A stretch of 64,000 nt of DNA from the NCBI GenBank assembly GCA_963773605.1, contig CAVZBT010000010.1, forward strand, positions 310,001-374,000, in the 5' to 3' direction. Shown piece after piece: positions 53,393 through 61,364 of this stretch. Positions within the stretch are counted from its first letter, which is position 1, and every line of letters starts with the position of its first letter. Position numbers and translations under genes: made by a program. The stretch is from CAVZBT01 sp963773605. GTDB lineage: Bacteria > Acidobacteriota > UBA6911. The notes under the pieces were generated by a model, which ran no database searches, had not been told where the DNA came from, and saw only the letters and a program-made list of their open reading frames with translations.

Positions 53393-54826
53393 TCAGCGCA
53401 GGGCGGGCAGGGAAGCGAGCGCGGTCCCGCTGCACGTGCCGATGCTCCCCAGCACGGCCACCGGGAGGTTGGACTGAATGCGCAAATATCCGCTCTGCAT
53501 CTCCTTGTCGACCAGGCCGACAAACCTCGCGGCCGGGGAGAGGGAGATCGTGCGGGGAGGGGCGGCAAGCCGTCCCTCCGCGTCCAGCAACTCCACCGTG
53601 ACATCTGTCTGGACGGTCAGCAGCTCGTTCGGATTCGCTATCGCATAACCCGTGAAATAATCGCTATTGCTGACGACGAAGGGCAGCGTCCATGCCAGGG
53701 ATGCTGCCGTGGTGATGGGACACAGCATAGCGGCAGCGTTGCCAGCGGAATGGATGTCGACATCGCCGATTACCTGGAACGCGCTTCCGCCGGCCGCGCG
53801 GATTCGAATGTGCCCTGTGATCAACGGGGGCGGGAAGACGGCGGGAACCACGACGCGGAACAGCGACAGGACATCCTCGCGAATTCCTCCCCCTGGTTCC
53901 AGGCTGCGGCGCGCGATGCTGCCGAGGCCGTTGCCGCGATCGTCCAGCGCTTGCAATTCCAGATCCAGCGGGGTATCGCCGGGGTTGATCAGGTTCAACA
54001 CCGAGCGATACAGCGGGGCGCTCCCGGCTGCGAAATGGCCTGCCAGCGCCAGGGACACCGGGACAACCTCCTCGGCCGCCCGGCCCCGAAGCAGGCGGCG
54101 GCTGAGAGGGGTTTCGACCTGGAGCCAGGACGCCAGCCCCGCGTCCGAGAGCACCTTCATGGAGCCGTCGAAAGTCCGGCCGCCAAGGTTGTTTGACGGC
54201 AGCGCGTCCCGAAACGACTCTGAGACACGAATCGTCCGACTGCCGGAGCGTGGGATCGAGAGTGCCAGGCTGCCGGCGGTGCGGCCATCCATGCCGATCA
54301 GCTCCAGCCGTGCGTTGGCCGCCGCATTGCCTGGATTCACGAAGGTGGCAAGAGTGTCCGTGTGATACAGCTCGAGAAATCCCGTGTTGACGGCGATGTG
54401 TTCAAGGAAAATTGCCGTAGCCGGCTGCGACACCGGCTCAGTGCCATCCAGGATGCCGTTTGTTCCCGATGTCAAGTAAGCGAGCAGTCCGGGCTCCGCG
54501 GATTCGATTCGGATCCAGCCGTCCCGCGGTTCACGAGGGAGGCCCAGTATCTCCCGGACCAGGAGGGCGCGCTGGGCGCCCGGAAGAAGAGATACACTTC
54601 CCGTCCTGATGCCGGTCCCTTCCGCATTTGTCCAGGTGACCGTCGCCTCGTTCGCGGTCCTCCCCGTATTCACCAGCGACAGGCCGACAAATTGGTTTTC
54701 GCCCGAGTCGAAGACCGGAAAGAGTAAAGACAGCGAAGGGTCTACCGCCGGTGACGGCGCAATGCCGGCCGCAAGCCAGCAAAGGAGCCAGGCGCCGAAC
54801 TGGAGGATTCTCCGCGAGATGTTCAT
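53393..54826 (-). CDS. Secreted beta-rich protein of unknown function
   Basis: A 477-residue exported protein with a signal peptide (about 10-28). It appears to be built of two or three related beta-sandwich units, each with a phrase such as FVGLSLVNTG, LATFVNPGNAAANARLEL, RSVLNLINPGDTPLDLELQA and GYAIANPNELLTV. These resemble the C-terminal modules of the esterase-type proteins at 61365 and 63335 (for example WETEIALLNT) though distantly. No enzymatic motif is seen. I place the start at ATG 54826 just before the signal. Confidence 0.6.
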   Translation of the reverse strand: MNISRRILQFGAWLLCWLAAGIAPSPAVDPSLSLLFPVFDSGENQFVGLSLVNTGRTANEATVTWTNAEGTGIRTGSVSLLPGAQRALLVREILGLPREPRDGWIRIESAEPGLLAYLTSGTNGILDGTEPVSQPATAIFLEHIAVNTGFLELYHTDTLATFVNPGNAAANARLELIGMDGRTAGSLALSIPRSGSRTIRVSESFRDALPSNNLGGRTFDGSMKVLSDAGLASWLQVETPLSRRLLRGRAAEEVVPVSLALAGHFAAGSAPLYRSVLNLINPGDTPLDLELQALDDRGNGLGSIARRSLEPGGGIREDVLSLFRVVVPAVFPPPLITGHIRIRAAGGSAFQVIGDVDIHSAGNAAAMLCPITTAASLAWTLPFVVSNSDYFTGYAIANPNELLTVQTDVTVELLDAEGRLAAPPRTISLSPAARFVGLVDKEMQSGYLRIQSNLPVAVLGSIGTCSGTALASLPALR

Positions 54827-55112
54827 CGGTCTGTTTCCGTTCGAATTCGGTGATCGGTGCACTTTCCCCAATTGGTGTGATGAAAGAGTAGCGTGTTACC
54901 GAATGAGACTCAAAATTCCGCGTTCTGGTTCAATGGGCGGCGCGCCCAGGGATCCAGACACTTGCCCGCACAGCCTGAGCCCGTGTAGCCCGGACATCAT
55001 ATCTGTTCGCTCCACATCCGTGTCCTCCGGCCTTTTTCCGTGTCTTCAGTGACAAGTTGTTTTTGTCTTTTTTTGTCTCCGCGGGTCACTTGTTTCCCGG
55101 CAAATTGTCCCT
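54827..55112. other. Divergent upstream region
   Basis: The space between the secreted protein (minus) and the cytochrome gene (plus) includes CATCCGTGTCCTCCGG and CCGTGTCTTCAGTG motifs near 55013-55050, related to the dispersed ATCCGTGT-type repeats at 12448. No gene. Confidence 0.4.
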
Positions 55113-55144
55113 GGTGATATGCCCCGACATTAGGGCATATCACC
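55113..55144. promoter_or_regulatory. Perfect 12-bp inverted repeat upstream of the cytochrome gene
   Basis: GGTGATATGCCC and GGGCATATCACC pair perfectly around an 8-base loop (CGACATTA). A second smaller palindrome, AGAT-CTAGAA-ATCT, follows at about 55149. Its place between divergent genes, 136 bases before the cytochrome start, suits an operator or an attenuator-like hairpin. There is no T-run directly after it, so a terminator is less likely. Confidence 0.6.
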
Positions 55145-55280
55145 TTACAGATCTAGAAATCTAATAGTTTTTGCCTCCCTGCGTCTAAGCCTCCAGACGG
55201 GCAAATCCGCGCTCAATTCCCAGTCCTTCCAGTGAGTATTCGTCCGTCTCGAGGTTTCGACTTAAACGGAGGACCGTGCA

Positions 55281-56594
55281 ATGAAAAGAAGACAGATGTC
55301 AGCGCTCCTCGTGGCGTCGGTTGCCGCGATGATGGTTGTGTTCGCCCCGACGCTCAGCGCTCAGACCACGTTGGCGTGGGACGCCACAAAATACTTTCAG
55401 TTCAACATCGAGAGTGTGGATCTGGACACTTCGATGAGCCCGTACAAGGTGAAGATCGTCTTTTCCGTGTCGGATCCTACGGGGACGCGAGGGTCGATCA
55501 CGGACGTCGGCGGCCGCTACTTCTGGAACATCAAGAGCGACGCGCCGTTTACGGCCGGCACGGCGAGCCGGCTGGGGATCGACGTGGGCTGGAACACCCG
55601 CGACTTCATCAATACCGGCGCGACAGGCGAAACTCTGATGCCCATCTTCCCTCAGGGTGCCGGCGCCGGGGCGGCACTGCCGATCCAGATCAACGCCCTG
55701 ACGCTCTCGGCCGCCTGTGAAGCGGACAGTTGCCCCGGCATAGACCGTTCGGGCAGGTATTTTGTCAGCACCTTTCTGCCGAGGCAGGCGGTGGGAACGG
55801 GAAGGATCGGGCTCGAGGGGCATCCGGTTTGGCCGGTCCTCGTCAACGGTGCGCTCGTGACGGCCAGCGTGCCGGTCAAGAACGTGTTCAAGGATTTCGC
55901 GATTTCCGATTCCGCGGCCGTGGCCCGGCGCCAGGTCGTCGACATCGCCAAGTGCAAGGGGTGCCACACGGGGAGTCTCCGGGACGGGCGCCTCATCCCC
56001 CGGCTGAGCCTGCACGGCGGCAACCGCACCGAGGAGCCGGGCGTCTGCGTGATCTGCCACAATCCCAATCAGACGGACATCCCCTACCGTACCTCGGGCA
56101 AGGAAGAGTCGGTCGACTTCAAGAGGATGGTCCACGGCATCCACGCGGGCGGCTTGAGGACCAATCCGCTGGTGATTATCGGCAGAGGCGGCTCGGTCAA
56201 CGACTTCAGCACGGTTCGCTTCCCCGGTGAACTGCGCGATTGCCTCAAGTGCCACATCGACGTCGGGGGCAAAGGGACGTTCGAGCTCCCGCTCAAGACC
56301 AGCCTGGGCTCGACCACAGACACACGCAGCGTCTACTCCACCCCGACGATGAACGGGTGGGTGAGCGTGGATCCGTCCGATGATTTGAAGATCACCCCTA
56401 CCGCGGCCACCTGTTCGGGCTGCCATGACAAGGCGGAGGTCAGGTCGCACATGACGCGCATGGGGGCGTCCTTTGCCACGCTTCAGTCCGCGATCGACAG
56501 CGGCAGGGTCAAAGAGCGGTGCGTCGAATGCCACGGCCCTGGGAAGCGGAAGGACGTCCGGAGGGTTCATGAGGTCGGAGGCTCAGATCACTGA
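55281..56594 (+). CDS. OmcA/MtrC-like multiheme c-type cytochrome (five CxxCH)
   Basis: A 437-residue exported cytochrome. A signal peptide (about 1-27) precedes a beta-rich N-terminal domain, then five heme-binding motifs: CKGCH (C225), CVICH (C256), CLKCH (C321), CSGCH (C378) and CVECH (C414). The pattern FKRMVHGIHAGG and FPGELRDCLKCH is typical of the OmcA/MtrC family, which moves electrons across or outside the outer membrane; known members usually have ten hemes, so this is a short form. GGAGG precedes ATG 55281. No porin or partner cytochrome is adjacent. Confidence 0.85.
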   Translation: MKRRQMSALLVASVAAMMVVFAPTLSAQTTLAWDATKYFQFNIESVDLDTSMSPYKVKIVFSVSDPTGTRGSITDVGGRYFWNIKSDAPFTAGTASRLGIDVGWNTRDFINTGATGETLMPIFPQGAGAGAALPIQINALTLSAACEADSCPGIDRSGRYFVSTFLPRQAVGTGRIGLEGHPVWPVLVNGALVTASVPVKNVFKDFAISDSAAVARRQVVDIAKCKGCHTGSLRDGRLIPRLSLHGGNRTEEPGVCVICHNPNQTDIPYRTSGKEESVDFKRMVHGIHAGGLRTNPLVIIGRGGSVNDFSTVRFPGELRDCLKCHIDVGGKGTFELPLKTSLGSTTDTRSVYSTPTMNGWVSVDPSDDLKITPTAATCSGCHDKAEVRSHMTRMGASFATLQSAIDSGRVKERCVECHGPGKRKDVRRVHEVGGSDH

Positions 56595-56599
56595 ACGGA

Positions 56600-56880
56600 T
56601 CGAGCGGGTCCGGGCTTCAGCCCGGACCCACTCGAATTGTGTTTGAGTCGGGCGCCAACCGTTGGACTGCCTCCGGCGGTCTGGACGTCCCAACGGAGGC
56701 CGATATTGCGAGTCGGTGCCTCCGGTCGCGGGGTAGCCCAGCAGGAAGCTGGCGATATCGTTGCCCGACGTCGTGTCGCTGCGCTGAGGGTCCCGCTGGG
56801 TCCAGGCTGTGTTGAAATTGAACCGTCCAAACCACTCGCCAACGCTGCTGTTCAGCGACCAAAACTCTCCCGATTCGCCG
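56600..56880 (-). pseudogene. Fragment of an Oar-like TonB-dependent receptor
   Basis: The minus strand reads FGRFNFNTAWTQRDPQRSD, GNDIASFLLGYPATGGTDSQ and, in another frame, IGLRWDVQTAGG. These match the plug-to-barrel region of carboxypeptidase-regulatory-like/TonB-dependent outer-membrane proteins that are expanded in Acidobacteria. The rest of a gene that is normally over 1000 residues is absent. Confidence 0.6.
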
Positions 56881-56952
56881 TGTCCGCTAACCCGACTTTC
56901 TGGGAGCTTCGACGCCGGCGATACAGGAGCAAATTCGCGTGATTTCCGGTGA

Positions 56953-59391
56953 CTACTCGCGGCGCAGAGCGACCAGCGGGTCGATGCGAGTGGCGCGCAA
57001 TGCGGGTATGACGCATGCCAGGACCGCGACCAGACATAAGCCCAGGGACAGCCCCAGATAAATAAGCGGTTCCGCCGGATTGACACCGTACAGCAGGCTG
57101 CGTGCGAAGCGGGTTGTGCCGAAGGCTCCGGCCAATCCCACGGCGATGCCCACGCTGGTGAGGCTAAGCCCGTGCTTCGCCACCATCACCAGCACATCGC
57201 GGCGTTGTGCGCCCAAGGCCACGCGAATCCCGATCTCACGCGTCTGTTGAGCGACGAGGTAGGCCATCACACTGTAAAGGCCCACCGTCGCCAGCGAGAG
57301 CGCGATCATGCCCAGGAGGCCGAGAAACGACGCGGCCATGCGGGACGCAAACAGCGGGACACCCATGTAGTCCGGAAGGCGCACCACATTGAAGAGTGCC
57401 ACTCCCGGGTCCATCTCCCGCACCAACGCGCGTATTGGCGCTGCGTAGGTGCCGGGATCCTCGGCGCCTCTGACCAGGAGCGTTACATCCGAACGGCTGA
57501 CCTGCCAGATGGGGAAGTAAAGATACGGCAACGGATCCTCGCTCAGGTTGTTGTACTTTCCCGTCTTGGCTACGCCGATCACCTGACAATCCGTGTCGCC
57601 GATGCGTATCTTCGTTCCCAGCGGGTCCCGCCCGGCCCAGTAGCGGCGTGCCATGGCCTCGTTGATTATGACGTAGCGTTGTGCCGCAGCTTCGTCCGAT
57701 TCTTCAAAATCGCGGCCGCTGAGAAGAGGCGTGCGCATTGTGCGAAAATAGCCGGGACCTGCCCAGGTGACATCGATGACGACTTCTTCGTTGGGTTTGG
57801 GAACGTAACCGTCGATCCTCATGGAGCGCGAGTTGCCCCCTGCATATCCCAGCGGGAGACGCCGGATGTAGCTGGCCGATTCAACACCCGGAATCGTCCG
57901 TACGCGCTCGAGCAGATCCTTTTCAAACGCTCGGGCACGCTCCGTGGAGTAGGCGTTGAGACTCAGATCGAAGGATGCGGCCAGCATGTGTTCGGGATCG
58001 AAGCCGGGATCGATATTCTTTGCCTTGTTCAACGCCTCCACGAAAAGTGCAGCGGCAATCAGGAGGACCAACGAAAGCGCCACCTGGCCGATCACGAGCA
58101 GGCCGCGCATGCGCGCATGGCCGTGAGCGGCGCCGAGCCGTACCGTCTCGTCCTTCAGTGCAGTCACCAGCGCGGGATTCGAAGCCTGAAGTGCCGGCGT
58201 CAGGCCAAAGAGCAGTCCCGTTGCTACCGATATCAGCAGCGCGAAAATCAACACATTCGCGTCGATCTCAATGGTGGTGTATATGGGCAGGTTGGCCGGC
58301 GGGGTGAAGCCCTGCAGGAGACGAATGCCCCACCGAACCACTAGCAGTCCGGCACAGCCAGCGAGCAGCGCCAGCAAAAGGCTCTCCGTCAAGAGTTGAC
58401 GGACCAGGCGGGAGCGGCCGGCCCCGATGGAAAGCCGGATCGCGATCTCTTTGCGCCGGCCCAGGCTGCGCGCCAGGAGCAGGTTGGCGACATTTGCGCA
58501 GGCAATCAGCAGAACTACACCCACGACGAGGGTAAGCACGGTCAGGACCGGGCGGAAAAGCAGCGTCGCCCCGAACGGGGCCTTCCAGATCGGCAGGAGA
58601 GACAGCGACCGGCCGAAATTGCTCGACGGGTATTGCCTGGCCAGCTCGTTGCCGATTGCCGTGAGCATGGCCTCAGCCTGCCCGACGCTGACCCCGGCCT
58701 TCGGGCGGGCGAACACCATCAGCCAGTGGTTCCCCCTATGGCTATAGATGTCGCGCGAGGAGAAAAGCTCGCCCTGCATCATTATCGGTATCCACAGGTC
58801 CGTGGACAGGCTGACAAACGAACCCCGAAAACGTCCTGGCACCACACCTGCGACGGTGAACGCGCGACTGTTCAGGATGATAGTCTTCCCCACTATCTGC
58901 GGGTCGGAATTGAACCGCTCCCGCCAAAGGCGGTGGCTCATAACCAAAACCGGTGCGCCACCGGGTCTGAGATCCTCCTCCGGCAGGAAGGCGCGGCCGA
59001 GAAACGGGCTGACGCCAAGCACGTCGAAGTAATTGGCGGAGACCAGCTCGCACCACATTCGATCGGTCCGGTCGCCCGAGTTCAGGCCTACATTCTGCAT
59101 CGTGTAAGCCGCCAGGTCCGCCTTCGAGGCCACGCCGCTGCGAAAATCGGCAAAGTCGGGGTAAGAGGTACTGGTGAGGGTGCCTGATCGGCTCTTCTCG
59201 GTCATCACGAGCAGCCGACCGACATCGGCCACACCGGGAAGAGGGTTCAGCATAATCGCGTTCACCCAGCTGTAAATTGTTGTGTTGGCGCCAATTCCCA
59301 GCGTCAAGGAGAGCACGGCCACGAGAGTGAAACCGGGACTCCTAGCCATCATGCGGAAGGCATGACGCAAATCCCGAATCGTTGCGTTCAC
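56953..59391 (-). CDS. ADOP-type MacB-like ABC transporter permease
   Basis: An 812-residue inner-membrane protein with the duplicated FtsX/MacB-PCD layout. Residues 1-45 contain DLRHAFRMMARSPGFTLVAV and TLGIGANTTIYSWVN; a MacB periplasmic domain follows (NYFDVLGVSPFLGRAFLPEE), then an FtsX block, the second PCD (YFRTMRTPLLSGRDFEESDE) and the last FtsX block ending AYLVAQQTREIGIRVALGAQ and PALRATRIDPLVALRRE. Such proteins lack their own ATPase and work with partner ATPases to export lipids, peptides or antibiotics. The start is GTG 59391. No PadR gene is adjacent. Confidence 0.9.
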   Translation of the reverse strand: MNATIRDLRHAFRMMARSPGFTLVAVLSLTLGIGANTTIYSWVNAIMLNPLPGVADVGRLLVMTEKSRSGTLTSTSYPDFADFRSGVASKADLAAYTMQNVGLNSGDRTDRMWCELVSANYFDVLGVSPFLGRAFLPEEDLRPGGAPVLVMSHRLWRERFNSDPQIVGKTIILNSRAFTVAGVVPGRFRGSFVSLSTDLWIPIMMQGELFSSRDIYSHRGNHWLMVFARPKAGVSVGQAEAMLTAIGNELARQYPSSNFGRSLSLLPIWKAPFGATLLFRPVLTVLTLVVGVVLLIACANVANLLLARSLGRRKEIAIRLSIGAGRSRLVRQLLTESLLLALLAGCAGLLVVRWGIRLLQGFTPPANLPIYTTIEIDANVLIFALLISVATGLLFGLTPALQASNPALVTALKDETVRLGAAHGHARMRGLLVIGQVALSLVLLIAAALFVEALNKAKNIDPGFDPEHMLAASFDLSLNAYSTERARAFEKDLLERVRTIPGVESASYIRRLPLGYAGGNSRSMRIDGYVPKPNEEVVIDVTWAGPGYFRTMRTPLLSGRDFEESDEAAAQRYVIINEAMARRYWAGRDPLGTKIRIGDTDCQVIGVAKTGKYNNLSEDPLPYLYFPIWQVSRSDVTLLVRGAEDPGTYAAPIRALVREMDPGVALFNVVRLPDYMGVPLFASRMAASFLGLLGMIALSLATVGLYSVMAYLVAQQTREIGIRVALGAQRRDVLVMVAKHGLSLTSVGIAVGLAGAFGTTRFARSLLYGVNPAEPLIYLGLSLGLCLVAVLACVIPALRATRIDPLVALRRE

Positions 59392-59524
59392 AGTATTTTC
59401 CCCTTATCCCGCGTAAACGGTGTGACGAGGGATTATGTTCCGTGAAAGTGGCAACTGACTCGACGAATCACCCAGCCGCCGCCACCTGGGATATGCACAC
59501 CGTCGTGTTATACGCAGCCCGGCA

Positions 59525-59835
59525 TCCAACGTGGACGTCGGGCGCTTTGCCGTTGCCGGAGTTTTCCTCTTGTTTGCGCCGATCGGCAACGTGCTGGGCA
59601 AGGTGGATCGCAATTTCTTTGTAGGCGGCCGTACGCCTTGGACCCTTGCCGATGAGCGGGTCTGGCATGCGACGCACAGGCTGGCCGCGAAGATCTTCGT
59701 TGCCGGCGGTATGATCGGGTTCCGCCTGGTGCTGGCGGGAGGGTGGCCTTCGATCGCTTTGCTGTGCTGGCAGGCGCCATCCTCGTACCGGTAATCTACT
59801 CGCTGGTGTGCTACAAACAGCTCCAGCGGCGCGGC
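59525..59835 (+). pseudogene. SdpI-family immunity protein fragment
   Basis: It reads VGRFAVAGVFLLFAPIGNVL, NFFVGGRTPWTLADERVWHA and THRLAAKIFVAGGMIGF, then after a one-base shift near 59785 VLAGAILVPVIYSLVCYKQL. These are the C-terminal transmembrane half of SdpI-like proteins (DUF1648/SdpI). The N-terminal half is missing and the tail runs into a hydrolase fragment. Confidence 0.65.
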
Positions 59836-59836
59836 G

Positions 59837-60364
59837 ATGGCTCCGTTCGTGGCAGCGCGGTTCGCACCCCTGAAAGGGGCCGTCCTCATGGCGGTCACGG
59901 TCCGGCCGCTGGATGAGCTGATCTACGAACAGACCGCGCATGCCATGGAGATCGCCAAGACGTCTTCAGCGGACATCCAGAAGAAAGTTGATGAACTCAA
60001 GGCAGCTTTCCGGCGCGTGCGCAGCGGCGAGGCGACCGATGGCGAGATGGTTTTCTTTGCGCCCGCCCGCTACTGGCGGGATCTTTTCGGTCACGACTCT
60101 GTGAAGGCGCTGAGTCAGATGCAAGCACGGGTCCTGGTGCTACAGGGAGGCAAGGATATCCAGGTCGGCCGGACCGACTACGACCTGGTCGGGAAGGCTC
60201 TGGCGTCGCGGCCGCCGGATCAGCGCGAAGCGCACTGGTTCCCGGACCTCAATCACCTCATGATGCGCGTCGAAGGGGAGTCCACCGGCGCGGAATACGG
60301 CCGCGCCTCGGTCGTCGATCCGCAGGTAATTGAGGCAATCGCCTCGTGGATCAATCGTAGGTAG
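59837..60364 (+). pseudogene. C-terminal half of an alpha/beta hydrolase
   Basis: The frame begins abruptly with APLKGAVLMAVTVRPLDELI, the strand after the nucleophile in a long alpha/beta-hydrolase (dienelactone- or prolyl-peptidase-like), then contains a lid-like helical part, RVLVLQGGKDIQVGRTDYD (acid) and DLNHLMM (catalytic His). The nucleophile elbow GxSxG and everything before it are missing, fused instead to the SdpI remnant. The ATG at 59837 is not a natural start. A translated product would lack activity. Confidence 0.7.
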
Positions 60365-60519
60365 GTCCTGTCGGAGTGCGGGACCTGAGCCTTACGCTTC
60401 GGGCTTTGTTCTGCCGCGCTTTCAGCGCGGAAGCCACCGGTCCCGCCCGCCGAAACGCTCGGGATCATGGCGTTCATGCAGGCCGCAGAGACGAGCAAGA
60501 CGCGCGCCGGGAAAGTCAA

Positions 60520-60909
60520 GGCTGCTTGAGCCCGTACGCGGCGAAGCGCCCGTGTACCTACCCAGGATGCCGCCCCCTGACCGATTCCGGCAGGTGCCAG
60601 GACCATGCGATCCAGGAAAAGAACGAGCTTGACCGGCGCCGCGGGAACGCCGCCGCCCGCGGCTACGGCCACAGGTGGCGCATCGCCTCGCGCGACTACC
60701 TGGCGCGCAATCCGCCCTGCATGGAGTGTCTGAAGGCGCGGCGCATCGTGCCGGCGGCGGTCACCGACCACGTCGTCCCCGCACAAGGGCGACCCCGGGC
60801 TGTTCTAGAACCAGGGGAACTGGCAGGCGCTGTGCAAGCGGTGCCACTCAAGGAAGACGGTAGTGAGCGATGGCAGGTGGGGTGTGAAGCGCGATGCAGA
60901 ATGAGGCGA
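60520..60909 (+). pseudogene. HNH endonuclease remnant with stop and frameshift
   Basis: The sequence reads KRPCTYPGCRPLTDSGRCQD, ARGYGHRWRIASRDYLARNP and PPCMECLKARRIVPAAVTDH (the HNH histidine) and, after an extra C near 60778, PHKGDPGLF, a TAG stop where W is expected, then NQGNWQALCKRCHSRKT. It is therefore a near-complete phage- or transposon-type HNH nuclease of about 115 residues with two lesions. In the second frame the zinc-binding CxxC...CKRC pairs are all preserved. Confidence 0.7.
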
Positions 60910-61364
60910 GTGAACAATTAGTCCCCGCTCGTTCCATGCGCGGTCGTTCTTTCAAGACATGTGGAGGACTCAATTTATTGGATAGGACGGGATCACGGCA
61001 GCCGCACAGCACCTCGTGAGGGTGCCGGACCCCGTCCAGTCCGCGTGAATCCCCAGACAGTTACGGTACGACGTCCAAGTCCGCCGGTTCCACTTCACCT
61101 CGGATGCCGCCGACGCGGCTCGCAGTCAGGTTCAGTGAGAGGACGCCGTTCGAGGATCCGATATCGAATACTTGAAGCAGGAATGATCCCCCCGCCTTGC
61201 TTCCGATGCCGTACCTGTAATGGCCCGGGATCACAACCAGAAAGCGCCGGGCACAGTCATTCATCAGGTCGGCTTGGTCCTTGCCACAACCACGGCAATA
61301 TAAATGCCGTTTCCGTGTCGGTCGTGGCTTTTGTTTGACTATCGTGCGAACACTCAGTACGCGG
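60910..61364. other. Largely gene-free stretch
   Basis: One minus-strand frame (61061-61264) is protein-like (RRFLVVIPGHYRYGIGSK, then VLSLNLTASRVGGIRG) and may be the tail of a lost gene, but I cannot identify it. No RNA gene or repeat was seen. Confidence 0.4.

Noticed and set aside
55299..56570. 423-codon minus-strand open frame opposite the cytochrome gene
   Set aside because: The plus strand has five CxxCH motifs, a signal peptide and a good ribosome-binding site; the antisense frame has no support.
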